Assembly (NCBI GenBank): GCA_027488055.1 | Contig: JAIYCK010000328.1 | Coordinates: 1 to 41,616 of the forward strand | DNA from: Flavobacteriales bacterium | Lineage (GTDB): Bacteria > Bacteroidota > Bacteroidia > Flavobacteriales_D > Sanyastnellaceae | Length of the DNA: 41,616 bases | Reading direction: 5' to 3' | Part shown: positions 18,695 to 28,059 of the stretch, in pieces | Numbering within the stretch: the stretch's first letter is position 1 | How the letters are laid out: every line of letters starts with the position of its first letter | Notes under the pieces: generated by a model | Database searches by the model: none | Seen by the model: only the letters and a program-made list of their open reading frames with translations | Told to the model about the DNA's origin: nothing | Translations under genes and position numbers: made by a program

Positions 18695-19578
18695 ATCAAC
18701 TGAAAGGAACCGGTGTGGCCATGGTGACACCATTCAAAAAAGACGGAGCAGTAGATGTTCCAGCATTGAAGAAATTGACCGATCACCTGTTGGATGGCGG
18801 GGTAGATTACCTTGTGGTCATGGGTACCACGGGCGAAACCTCCGTGATGGACAAGGAAGATCGTAAGTTGGTTCTTGAAACCGTTATGGCCACCAATGGC
18901 GGTCGCAAACCTGTGGTTGTTGGAATAGGTGGAAACAATACGTTGGATCTGTGTGCTCAACTTGATCGCATGGACACTGCAGGTATTTCTGGAATTTTAT
19001 CGGTCACACCTTATTATTCGAAGCCAACGCAAAATGGAATGTTCGAGCACTACAGAGCATTGAGCGAGCATAGCAAATTGCCGATTATATTGTATAATGT
19101 CCCAGGGCGCACGGGTGTCAATTTATTGCCCGATACCGTCATGCGCATCGCATTTGATTGCCGCAACGTGGTTGGTATCAAAGAGGCCAGTGGCAACATG
19201 GAGCAGATCATGACGATCATCAAAGAACGCCCAAAGGATTTTTTGGTAATCAGTGGAGACGACGCGATTACCATGCCCCTCATTGCGGCGGGTGCGGATG
19301 GAGTAATATCGGTGGTGGGCAACGCGTTTCCGTCGGAATGGAGCAAGATGGTTCAACATGCCATGAAAGGTGAAATCACCGAGGCCCGTGCCATCCACTA
19401 TCGCCTGCTTGAATTGGTGCAGCTCTTGTTTGTCGAAGGCAATCCGGCAGGTATCAAAGAAGTACTTTCTCATTTGGATGTGTGCGAGAACTATTTGCGA
19501 TTGCCTTTGGTGCCAGTAAGTCAATTGATCAGTGAGCGTATGCGCCGCGTGATGATCGATGAGGAATTGCTGAACTGA
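18691..19578 (+). CDS. dapA: 4-hydroxy-tetrahydrodipicolinate synthase
   Basis: GTGVAMVTPFKKDGAVD, GTTGETSVMDKED, VTPYYSKPTQNGMFEHY, ILYNVPGRTGVNL, GIKEASGNMEQ, SGDDA. Confidence 0.95.
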   Translation: MNQLKGTGVAMVTPFKKDGAVDVPALKKLTDHLLDGGVDYLVVMGTTGETSVMDKEDRKLVLETVMATNGGRKPVVVGIGGNNTLDLCAQLDRMDTAGISGILSVTPYYSKPTQNGMFEHYRALSEHSKLPIILYNVPGRTGVNLLPDTVMRIAFDCRNVVGIKEASGNMEQIMTIIKERPKDFLVISGDDAITMPLIAAGADGVISVVGNAFPSEWSKMVQHAMKGEITEARAIHYRLLELVQLLFVEGNPAGIKEVLSHLDVCENYLRLPLVPVSQLISERMRRVMIDEELLN

Positions 19579-19607
19579 GTATTTCCAATTCATACGAACA
19601 ATTTATG

Positions 19608-19649
19608 AAGGAATCCAACGTTGCATATACATGCAAGGATTCCTTTTTT
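19608..19649 (+). terminator. Two-part stem-loop terminator after dapA
   Basis: AAGGAATCC-AACG-TTGCAT-ATAC-ATGCAA-GGATTCCTTTTTT. Confidence 0.85.
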
Positions 19650-19976
19650 CATGTTTGACCATGACGATAGCGTCATGTATCATCATGCCTTGCGTGGTGC
19701 ACAACAAACCGTCGAGCGATGTGCAAAGGACTGAAGCAATCGTTTTCAATACTGCGCAAATTTCCAGCCCTTTTCATTGTGCGCACGATCTGCATTTTGT
19801 CCCTCCCAAGGAAGGTTCTGATAGTGCAGGAAAGCATCTTCAATCTTTGGTTCCAGAATCCCATTGATGTGTATTTCTCTACAGCACTGTTGGCGCTGCA
19901 ATGTGTGAAACCAATGTCCCTGGTGTATTGCAATTTTTCTTCACTGAAAGACCATCCCTTTAATTAAATTTAGGGC

Positions 19977-21089
19977 ATGAATGTCACCAATCCGTCGGGC
20001 TATGTCCCATTGAAGTACATCTACAGCGCAGAGCGCTTGGATGAATTGGGTCAATTGCTTCGCATACAGTATCCCTCTTTTGCACGTACCAAATGGATGT
20101 CACATTTTCAAACAGCGGAGTGGCACCAAGCCGAACTTAAACAACGTGTCAGCCTGGTTGCACACGCTTTCTCTGCTCAGTTGCCAAAGGATTACAATAC
20201 AGCGATTGATATTTTGATTCCAGTGAGTCAGCAAATGACTTATGGATATTTTGGGGTAATTTTTTCTGAATTTGTGGCTTTGTATGGACGCAAGCATTGG
20301 GATAAGAGCATGGAAGCCATGGCGATATTTACGCAAACCAGCTCGGCTGAATTCGCTATTCGATATTTTATTCAGGACGATCCGAAGCGGGCGATGCAAC
20401 AGATGGCGCAATGGAGTAAAGACCGCAATCACCACATTCGACGATTGAGTTCAGAGGGTTGTCGGCCGCGATTGCCATGGGGAATGAAATTGCAATTATT
20501 CATCGATGATCCGAAGCCCACATTGTCCATATTGGAGCGATTAAAAGCCGATCCTGAATTGTATGTGCGCAAGAGTGTGGCCAACCATTTGAATGATATC
20601 TCCAAGGACAATCCGGAAGTGGCCATTGACACGGCCAAAAAATGGATCGGCACCCACCGCGATACAGATTGGATTGTGAAACACGGCTTGCGAGGCTTAC
20701 TGAAAGCGGGTCATCCAGAGGCCCTCGCTTTGTTTGGTCAAGAGGCCAGCGCCCACCTCACGGTGGAGCATTGTCGCTTGCATCAATCGGAATTGACATT
20801 GGGAGATGTTTTGCAATTTGAAGTGCGGGTACAAAATCAATCCGACGATACAGTGAAGTTGCGATTGGAGTACGCCATTGATTATGTCAAAGCAAATGGC
20901 AAAACCTCACGCAAGGTGTTTCAATGGACAGCCAAAGAAGTAGATCCCGGCATTCATACATTCAAGAAAAGGCAGGTATTGAAAGATTTCACCACACGGA
21001 AGCATTACGCCGGGGTACATGGATGGGCATGCTTGATCAATGGGGAACAAAAGGCATCTCTTTCATTTACATTGATGACAGGTGCATAG
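19977..21089 (+). CDS. DNA alkylation repair protein-like (AlkD/HEAT repeat)
   Basis: 'HHIRRLSSEGCRPRLPWGMKLQLFIDDPKPTLSILERLKADPELYVRKSVANHLNDISKDNPEVAIDTAKKWIG...TDWIVKHGLRGLLKAGHPEAL' is AlkD-like. Confidence 0.85.
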   Translation: MNVTNPSGYVPLKYIYSAERLDELGQLLRIQYPSFARTKWMSHFQTAEWHQAELKQRVSLVAHAFSAQLPKDYNTAIDILIPVSQQMTYGYFGVIFSEFVALYGRKHWDKSMEAMAIFTQTSSAEFAIRYFIQDDPKRAMQQMAQWSKDRNHHIRRLSSEGCRPRLPWGMKLQLFIDDPKPTLSILERLKADPELYVRKSVANHLNDISKDNPEVAIDTAKKWIGTHRDTDWIVKHGLRGLLKAGHPEALALFGQEASAHLTVEHCRLHQSELTLGDVLQFEVRVQNQSDDTVKLRLEYAIDYVKANGKTSRKVFQWTAKEVDPGIHTFKKRQVLKDFTTRKHYAGVHGWACLINGEQKASLSFTLMTGA

Positions 21090-21127
21090 GAGCGCCAAAG
21101 CTTCACCACTCAACCAGGCCATTGGTT

Positions 21128-22330
21128 TCAATAGCGGCATGCTTCATCAAACAGCTGACAAGCCTTGTTCAATTCTTCGAAGGTGATGTTCAAAGGCGGG
21201 GCCCAGCGAATGCTCATGGGACGTGATAGGAAACGAAATGCGATGAATCCGCGATCCATGCATCGATCCAAAATGGTATTGACGTGATCGATACTTGGAA
21301 AATCAAAAGCCAACATCAGTCCTTCGCGTCGCATTCCTTGAATGACTGAATGTGAAGCAAAATAATCCGTGATGAATTTTCCTTTGCTTTCAACTTGAGC
21401 CTCGGCGAGTCGTTCACGGTAGCGGTCCAGGTTGGCAGCTACTGCCGCGCACACCACTGGATGGCCCGCGAAAGTGGATATGTGGCCGAGCATGGGGTTG
21501 TGCGTAAATAGCTGCATGTGTTCTTTGGCCGCCACGACGCATCCTACGGGTAAACCACCAGCGAGCGACTTGCCCAATACCAAAATATCGGGGATGATTC
21601 CTTTGGCTTCAAAAGCATGCAACGATCCAGTGCGTCCGAGTCCACATTGTATTTCGTCGAGAATGAGCATTGCTCCCATTTCCGTGCAGCGTGCGCGCAA
21701 CTTTTGCATGTAAGCAGGACTGTGCAACCGCACTCCAGCATCGCCTTGAACGGTTTCGATCAATACACAGGCAGTGCGATGAGTGATGCGCTCGAGTGCT
21801 TGTTCATCATGGTAAGGCAGAAACGAAACATCAGGAAGCAATGGGCGGAATGCCGCTTTTTTGTGCTCGTTATGACTTACACTCATTGAACCATGTGTGT
21901 TGCCATGATAGCTGCCTTCGATGGCCATGAGTTGCGTGCGTCCAGTAATGCGCTTGGCGAGTTTCAAGGCTGCTTCGATCGCTTCGGTACCGCTATTTAC
22001 AAAGTAGCACGTGTCGAGAGGATCCGGCATCAATGCGATGAGGTTGCGAGCGGCATTCACTTGCGCTTCCTGCAGAAATTCACCATACACCATGACGTGC
22101 AAATGCTTATCGACCTGGTCTTTGATGGCTTGATTAACGGCTTCATTTCCGTGTCCCCAATTGCTCACACCAATCCCACATACCATATCCATGAAGGCAT
22201 TTCCTTGCTTGTCGTAGATGTAAATTCCTTTGGCATGACTTATTTCAGTGCCAATGGGATACATGGTCGTTTGAGCAAGATGATGATCTAAAAGGAGACT
22301 GTGTTCGGCCATAATCAGTGCGATTTTCAA
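21128..22330 (-). CDS. Class III PLP-dependent aminotransferase (true start probably MAEHSLL)
   Basis: 'DMVCGIGVSNWGHGN', 'NSGTEAIEAALKLAKRITGR', 'LILDEIQCGLGRTGSLHAFE', 'VLGKSLAGGLPVG' (catalytic Lys). Confidence 0.88.
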   Translation of the reverse strand: MKIALIMAEHSLLLDHHLAQTTMYPIGTEISHAKGIYIYDKQGNAFMDMVCGIGVSNWGHGNEAVNQAIKDQVDKHLHVMVYGEFLQEAQVNAARNLIALMPDPLDTCYFVNSGTEAIEAALKLAKRITGRTQLMAIEGSYHGNTHGSMSVSHNEHKKAAFRPLLPDVSFLPYHDEQALERITHRTACVLIETVQGDAGVRLHSPAYMQKLRARCTEMGAMLILDEIQCGLGRTGSLHAFEAKGIIPDILVLGKSLAGGLPVGCVVAAKEHMQLFTHNPMLGHISTFAGHPVVCAAVAANLDRYRERLAEAQVESKGKFITDYFASHSVIQGMRREGLMLAFDFPSIDHVNTILDRCMDRGFIAFRFLSRPMSIRWAPPLNITFEELNKACQLFDEACRY

Positions 22331-25236
22331 TGTGCGATATCGATCAGGATTTCATCCAAAAAGATCCAAGATGAGCCACCTGCGCCCAAATGCCAATCGG
22401 GTATGCGATTGAATTGTTGGTCTGCACCGACACGAATGTATCTGTACTTTTTCTTGACAGGCACAGCGAATACATCATGTTTGGGTGTGTAGTCGTCGGT
22501 GGGCGTGGCTAGTTTTTTATTGGACACTAGTTCATAGTGAATGCCGTCCACCGAACCATACACCTCAATGGCCTGTGGATACCAAATCCACGACTTGATG
22601 TCCTCCAAACAAGAGAATTGAATCTGCTCAATATTCATCTCACTTCCCAGGTCGAGGCTCAAGCTGAATCGATCGCGGTAGCCTTGCCATGCGCCGATCC
22701 TGAAGTCGTTGCTTCCTCGCAATCCATCTATCAAAGCCAAATCTCCACCCGCATGGTATTGATGGTCGTATGGGGCTATTTCAAGCACTTTGTATGCATT
22801 GTTTTTTTTGTAAAAAACAGCATATGAAGTATCTGATGGCGTCTGCCCCTCTGCAAATGAAGTGGCTTTGAATAGGGTACTTCCAAACACAGAAAAGGAG
22901 GAAGTGATGCTCGCGCCATTTTCCGTCGCACGCATATATTCTTGGCCTTGTTCATTGAGCGAATTGACCACGCTGTAGTTTTGCGCTTTGCGATCGGAGT
23001 TGTAAATATATACTTCTACTCTGTCCTCAAAGGCCGCATTGGGTCCAGTGATCACTGGCAGCGGAGTGATGAGTTGATCGCGAATGGCAGGCAGTTCATT
23101 CATGATCGCGACCTTTTTTAGACCAATGTGCGGGGCCGTTTTGATCCGCTGGTCAATGACTTGGAAACCGCCGATGCCAGGCACAGTGGAGTAAATGTTG
23201 TTTTTGGCCAATACATACCACGCCGACATTTGGCCGCAGTCTTCATTGCCACACAATCCATCGGGCTCGGTCGTGTATAGTTCGGACATGATTTTTTGCA
23301 CATGTGTCCGCATTTTTTCATGATCTTCCTTCAAACCTGTATGTGCATATAAAAATACCGAATGATGACTCGGTTCGTTGCCATGTGCATATTGGCCGAT
23401 CAATCCCGTGATGTCGGCTTGCTCTCGGCCAGTGGTTTTGGCTTCCGCGCTGAACATTTGATCCAAGTGCTGTGAAAATGCTTTAGGGCCGCCGTGGTAT
23501 TGTATCAAGGTAGGGATGTCTTGTGGTACATACAAGGCATATTGCCATGCATTGGCTTCCGTAAAATTGAAGTCCACTTGGAATGGATCAAAGGGTTCTG
23601 GGAATCCACCATTTCGGCGTGGACGCATGAATCCCGTTTTGGAGTCAAACACGTTTTTCCAGTTTTGTGCGCGCTGGATGTAGATGTCATAAATGTCTTT
23701 ACGGCTGGTGGCTAATGCAAATTGAGCAATGCACCAATCGTCGTATGCGAATTCCAACGTTTTTGACACACTTTCACTGAATTGGTCTGCTGGAACATAA
23801 CCCAGTTTGGAGTATGCAATTTTTTCTTCTTGCGGTCCATTGCTGGTGGCGATCATTGCTTCGAGGGCCAAGCGGTGATCGAAGTCGGATATTCCTTTGA
23901 AATAGGCATCCACTATGACAGGCACACTATGGTAGCCAATCATACAATACGTCTCGTTGGCAGCCAATTCCCATACCGGCAACTCACCACGCTCCTTATA
24001 CATCTCAAGGAAGGTATGAATCCAATCACGTGTGCGTTCTGGTTCGATCGTGGTCATGAGCGGATGGTAAGCGCGAAAGGTGTCCCAAAGTGAAAACACC
24101 GTGTATCGTTTGTATCCTTCGGCAGTGTGAATTTTGTTATCCATGCCTCTGTATCGGCCGTCCACATCGCTCCAAATGTTGGGTACAGTATAGCAATGGT
24201 AAAGAGCGGTATAGTACTTTTCACATTCCACCGCATCCGTATCGGCGATGCGTGCTTTGGTCAGGGTAGATTCCCAAATCGAGTTCGCAGAGCGCACATA
24301 CTCATCAAAATTCCAATGGGGTGCTTCTTGGTGAACATTTTTTTTGGCTCCTTCCAAGTCAGTGCCACTGATCCCCACTTTCACCATGATCTTGTCTGTG
24401 GGATCAAACTGCAAAGAGAATACTTGCACTTGCTCATATACTTGACTCATTTGACCTTCCGAATTGGGCTCTCTGTAGGTCACTTCGAGTTGTGTGAAGT
24501 TCTTGAAAGGCTTACTGAATACAGCATAGAAATAACAATGTTGTTCGGTGGCCCAAGCCTGTGATACACGGTAACCATGGATGACGGTATCTCCGATTGT
24601 CTGAATGTCGTAATAATAAATCTTGTCGCGGTGCATCATATCGATGAACAAGCGGCAAGAGTCTCCAGGGCTCATGGTGTATTGGTGAATACCTGCATGG
24701 GGCGTGGTGGTCATTTCCGCCGTGATCCCATAGTCTTGTAGTTTGACTTGATAGTAGCCCGGTCTAGCGGATTCATCTTGATGATTGAATCTCGATTTAT
24801 AGGCATCCTTCCACGTATCGGCCTTTTTTATGCGGTGATTGGTGGGCATAAAGAGGATATCGCCATAGTCAGCAACTCCCGTACCTTGCAAATGGGTATG
24901 CGAGAAACCATAAATCATGGAGTCGCTGTAATGGTATCCTCCGCAGCCATCCCACCCATCGAGGCGGGTATCAGGGGAGAGTTGCACCAGTCCAAAGGGA
25001 GAGGTTGCGCCAGGATAAGTATGTCCATGACCTCCTGTTCCAATGAATGGATCAACAAATCCAGTCAGTTGTGTAGGGTAGCTTTGTTTTTTTTGCGGCG
25101 TATTTACCTTGAGGCTCAGACAGCTCGTGACGCCCACAATCAGGGCTATGAGCACGATGCCAGATAGTCGTTTCATTCGGATGCGCTTATGGATGAAGGT
25201 ATCGTTGTGTGAGGATATTGATGTGATGTTGAGCAT
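22327..25236 (-). CDS. GH92 family glycoside hydrolase (alpha-mannosidase-like) lipoprotein; true start probably MKRLSGIV (about 25176)
   Basis: 'DPFIGTGGHGHTYPGATSPFGLVQLSPDT', 'YGFSHTHLQGTGVADYGDI', 'FSLWDTFRAYHPLMT', 'GNEPSHHSVFLYAH', 'GLCGNEDCGQMSAWYVL'; lipobox GVTSC. Confidence 0.93.
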   Translation of the reverse strand: MLNITSISSHNDTFIHKRIRMKRLSGIVLIALIVGVTSCLSLKVNTPQKKQSYPTQLTGFVDPFIGTGGHGHTYPGATSPFGLVQLSPDTRLDGWDGCGGYHYSDSMIYGFSHTHLQGTGVADYGDILFMPTNHRIKKADTWKDAYKSRFNHQDESARPGYYQVKLQDYGITAEMTTTPHAGIHQYTMSPGDSCRLFIDMMHRDKIYYYDIQTIGDTVIHGYRVSQAWATEQHCYFYAVFSKPFKNFTQLEVTYREPNSEGQMSQVYEQVQVFSLQFDPTDKIMVKVGISGTDLEGAKKNVHQEAPHWNFDEYVRSANSIWESTLTKARIADTDAVECEKYYTALYHCYTVPNIWSDVDGRYRGMDNKIHTAEGYKRYTVFSLWDTFRAYHPLMTTIEPERTRDWIHTFLEMYKERGELPVWELAANETYCMIGYHSVPVIVDAYFKGISDFDHRLALEAMIATSNGPQEEKIAYSKLGYVPADQFSESVSKTLEFAYDDWCIAQFALATSRKDIYDIYIQRAQNWKNVFDSKTGFMRPRRNGGFPEPFDPFQVDFNFTEANAWQYALYVPQDIPTLIQYHGGPKAFSQHLDQMFSAEAKTTGREQADITGLIGQYAHGNEPSHHSVFLYAHTGLKEDHEKMRTHVQKIMSELYTTEPDGLCGNEDCGQMSAWYVLAKNNIYSTVPGIGGFQVIDQRIKTAPHIGLKKVAIMNELPAIRDQLITPLPVITGPNAAFEDRVEVYIYNSDRKAQNYSVVNSLNEQGQEYMRATENGASITSSFSVFGSTLFKATSFAEGQTPSDTSYAVFYKKNNAYKVLEIAPYDHQYHAGGDLALIDGLRGSNDFRIGAWQGYRDRFSLSLDLGSEMNIEQIQFSCLEDIKSWIWYPQAIEVYGSVDGIHYELVSNKKLATPTDDYTPKHDVFAVPVKKKYRYIRVGADQQFNRIPDWHLGAGGSSWIFLDEILIDIAH

Positions 25237-25696
25237 GCCCTACAATGGCGAATGCAATTTCCCGTGCGGTAACATTTTTGCCATTTGCATGGCCGACAAA
25301 ATCGAGGTCTCCAGGATGTGCCTGCGAGAGAGTCAACTGGGTCAATGCCCTCACATGCTTCCATTCGCTGAGGATATCGCTCGGCGTGCGTTCATCTGCT
25401 CTGCTATGGGAGGCATACCGATTTTCTTCGTATCCAGGCAGTGGAGTGGCATCTTGACGAAGCAGCCGCACTATTCTGTAACCGAATATTCGTTCGGCAT
25501 CAGAGATATGCACCACGAGTTCTTTGATGCTCCATTTGGAAGGCTCGTATCGCATCATCCATTGATCCTCCGTCAAGGTGGATAGTACATTCTCCATTGC
25601 CGCGGTATTGGCCTCCAATGCGATCAATGCATCATCAGCGGAAACGAGATCAATGTAGCCTTGCATGACGGAGGCAGCAGATGGTTTGGAAATCAT
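25187..25696 (-). CDS. DinB-like superfamily protein
   Basis: 'WSIKELVVHISDAERIFGYRIVRLLR' and 'AIVGHAQHHINIL' with the spaced His pattern of DinB/YfiT-type proteins. Confidence 0.85.
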   Translation of the reverse strand: MISKPSAASVMQGYIDLVSADDALIALEANTAAMENVLSTLTEDQWMMRYEPSKWSIKELVVHISDAERIFGYRIVRLLRQDATPLPGYEENRYASHSRADERTPSDILSEWKHVRALTQLTLSQAHPGDLDFVGHANGKNVTAREIAFAIVGHAQHHINILTQRYLHP

Positions 25697-26928
25697 GATT
25701 TTTTAGGTCCTTTAAAATGGGGTTTTCGACTGAATTTTTTATTGCGATCACCATGACGAGGCTTGCCGCCGCCGGACGAGCGGGGGTTGTATTCTGGAGC
25801 AGGACCATAGCGCTCTTCAATAACCGCTTTGTCTACAGCGCTGCCAATAAGTACTTCGATTTTATGGAAGCGCCCTTGATCAGATGGCCCCACAAATGTT
25901 ATGGCCTCGCCTCGTTTGTCTGCACGTGCCGTGCGGCCTACGCGGTGCACATAGTCTTCCGCATCACCCGGTACGTCGTAATTGACCACCAAGCGGATGC
26001 CTGCAATATCAATTCCTCTGCTCATGACGTCAGTGGCCACAAGGATATTGACTTTGCCGCTTCGATAGTCGAGTAGCATTTGTTCGCGTGCATCTTGCTC
26101 CAGGTCACTGCTGATATAGCCGACACCGGGCAATTTGGTTTTGAGGGCTTTGTACAGTGCCAGTACGTTGTGTTTGGTAGAACTGAAGATGATCACGCTC
26201 TCGTTGGCATATCCTCCAAGCAGATCCACTAGAATGGGCATCTTTTGGCCATCGTGTACGACGTATGCAGTTTGTTGCACGCCTTTGGCTGGTTTGTTGA
26301 GCGCAATATTGACGGTCACTGGGTCGCGCAATAAACTCTGTGCGAAATCCAATATCTTATCGGGCATGGTAGCGCTGAACATCAAGGTTTGGCGATCGGC
26401 ATTTACCTTTTTGATGATGCGGATGAGGTCCGGTTGGAATCCCATGTCCATCATTCGGTCTGCTTCATCTAAGATCAAAAATCGTATTTGACTAAAATCG
26501 GCACCCACGTTGAGGTGGGAGAGGAGACGACCGGGAGTGGCGATCACAATATCCACACCTTGTTGAATGGCCGTTTTTTCATTGTAGAAGTCCATGCCAT
26601 CACCACCGCCATAGATGGCCATGCTGCTAGCGCCAGTGAAATAACTGTAGGCTTCGACCGCTTGGTCAATTTGTTGCGCCAATTCGCGCGTAGGCACTAC
26701 AATCAACGCTTTGACGCCGGTCCATTCTGGATGACTAGCGATGCGGTGTAGGACAGGCAGCAAGAATGCGGCTGTTTTGCCAGTACCTGTTTGTGCGATC
26801 CCCATCAAGTCTTGTCCTTGAAGGATCACGGGCATGCTCTGTGATTGAATGGGCGTGGCCTCTGCATAGCCCATGGAATGAATTCCCTCCAGCAATGAGT
26901 CGTGTAATCCGAGTTCTGTAAATTTCAA
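25693..26928 (-). CDS. rhlE: DEAD-box RNA helicase (RhlE-like)
   Basis: Q motif ATPIQSQSMP, AQTGTGKT, PTRELAQQ, TPGRL, DEAD, SAT, HRVGRTAR; basic C-terminal tail. Confidence 0.94.
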   Translation of the reverse strand: MKFTELGLHDSLLEGIHSMGYAEATPIQSQSMPVILQGQDLMGIAQTGTGKTAAFLLPVLHRIASHPEWTGVKALIVVPTRELAQQIDQAVEAYSYFTGASSMAIYGGGDGMDFYNEKTAIQQGVDIVIATPGRLLSHLNVGADFSQIRFLILDEADRMMDMGFQPDLIRIIKKVNADRQTLMFSATMPDKILDFAQSLLRDPVTVNIALNKPAKGVQQTAYVVHDGQKMPILVDLLGGYANESVIIFSSTKHNVLALYKALKTKLPGVGYISSDLEQDAREQMLLDYRSGKVNILVATDVMSRGIDIAGIRLVVNYDVPGDAEDYVHRVGRTARADKRGEAITFVGPSDQGRFHKIEVLIGSAVDKAVIEERYGPAPEYNPRSSGGGKPRHGDRNKKFSRKPHFKGPKKS

Positions 26929-26970
26929 AATATAGTAATTTGTTATAAAAGCAGCTACGCAGGAATTGAG

Positions 26971-27028
26971 TGCCCGCGCGTTGCTCCGACCGAAACTTCG
27001 GTAGGAGGTGTCAACTTTTCGGGGGGCA
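26971..27028 (-). promoter_or_regulatory. Nested stem-loop, candidate structured leader of rhlE or intergenic repeat
   Basis: TGCCC-(GCGC)-GTTG-CTCC-G-ACCGA-AACT-TCGGT-A-GGAG-(GTGT)-CAAC-(...)-GGGCA: four collinear pairing blocks in the rhlE/thioesterase divergent intergenic region. Confidence 0.5.
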
Positions 27029-27096
27029 ATTGTCCATAACTATTGTAGGTCATTTGCCTTTCTAGGCTTTCCTTTGTAAGCGATAACAAATGTAAG

Positions 27097-27504
27097 ATGC
27101 AGATCACACCATATTCACCTGAAATTCGTTTTTCTGATATTGATGCCATGGGCCATGTCAATAATGCGGTCTATTTCAGTTATTTCGAACAGGCAAGGAT
27201 ATCTTATTTTAGGCAACTGGTTGGTGGCCAATGGAATTGGAAGCAGTATGGCGTGCTAGTGGCGCACAATGAGATCGATTATAAACTTCCCATTTTATTG
27301 CAAGATCACATCACGATTCACATCGATGTGGAATCCATGGGTATAAAAAGCTTCACTTTGAACTACCGAATCGAACGTGCAGACGGTATTTTATGTGCTT
27401 CAGGACGCTCGGTTATGGTGTGTTTTGATCACCAAGCAGGCGCATCAATCAGCATACCAGAGCAATGGAGAGCCCAACTTGCCGAGCGAATCACTCCGCA
27501 ATAA
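27097..27504 (+). CDS. Acyl-CoA thioesterase (4HBT hotdog fold)
   Basis: 'IRFSDIDAMGHVNNAVYFSYFEQARISYF' hotdog thioesterase signature. Confidence 0.88.
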   Translation: MQITPYSPEIRFSDIDAMGHVNNAVYFSYFEQARISYFRQLVGGQWNWKQYGVLVAHNEIDYKLPILLQDHITIHIDVESMGIKSFTLNYRIERADGILCASGRSVMVCFDHQAGASISIPEQWRAQLAERITPQ

Positions 27505-27536
27505 ATGTCTAACCTAAACTGAATTATACGATACGT

Positions 27537-28055
27537 ATGGAGAATTTGAATGTGCCCTATTACACGAGAAGGGCTCATGCTAAGAAAAAAGCATTGACCG
27601 CATATCTCAAGAAATTGATGCGGAAAAAGCCCGCGGGTATGTATGCCATCACGCAAGAGGCACGCACGGAAACATGGAAGAAGATTGATTGCACCACCTG
27701 TGGAAATTGTTGCAATAGCATGACCCCTACTTGGAAAAAGGCAGAGGTCAAAAAGGTGGCTGCACATATGGGCATGACCTACGATGAGTATTACGAAAAA
27801 TATTTGTACACGGATGACTCCGGTGATATCATGAACGATAGCACCCCTTGCCAGCATTACGATACCAAATCCAGGCTTTGTACCATCTATGAGCTTCGTC
27901 CATTCGATTGTTCTGAGTTTCCACATTTTCATCGCAAGGATTTTTATGATCAAGTGGAGGACGTGTTTGCTCCCAATATGCCGCGTTGCCCTGCAACCTT
28001 GGTGTGGGTGGAGCAAATTGAGGCTTTGAGTCAAACCAAGTTGAATATTAAATAA
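27537..28055 (+). CDS. YkgJ family cysteine cluster protein
   Basis: 'CTTCGNCCNSM' and 'CQHYDTKSRLCTIYELRPFDCSEFPHF'. Confidence 0.88.
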   Translation: MENLNVPYYTRRAHAKKKALTAYLKKLMRKKPAGMYAITQEARTETWKKIDCTTCGNCCNSMTPTWKKAEVKKVAAHMGMTYDEYYEKYLYTDDSGDIMNDSTPCQHYDTKSRLCTIYELRPFDCSEFPHFHRKDFYDQVEDVFAPNMPRCPATLVWVEQIEALSQTKLNIK

Positions 28056-28059
28056 ACGC

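Noticed and set aside
18691-19593. Minus-strand ORFs (98 and 156 aa) opposite dapA
   Set aside because: Antisense to a highly conserved dapA; no domains.
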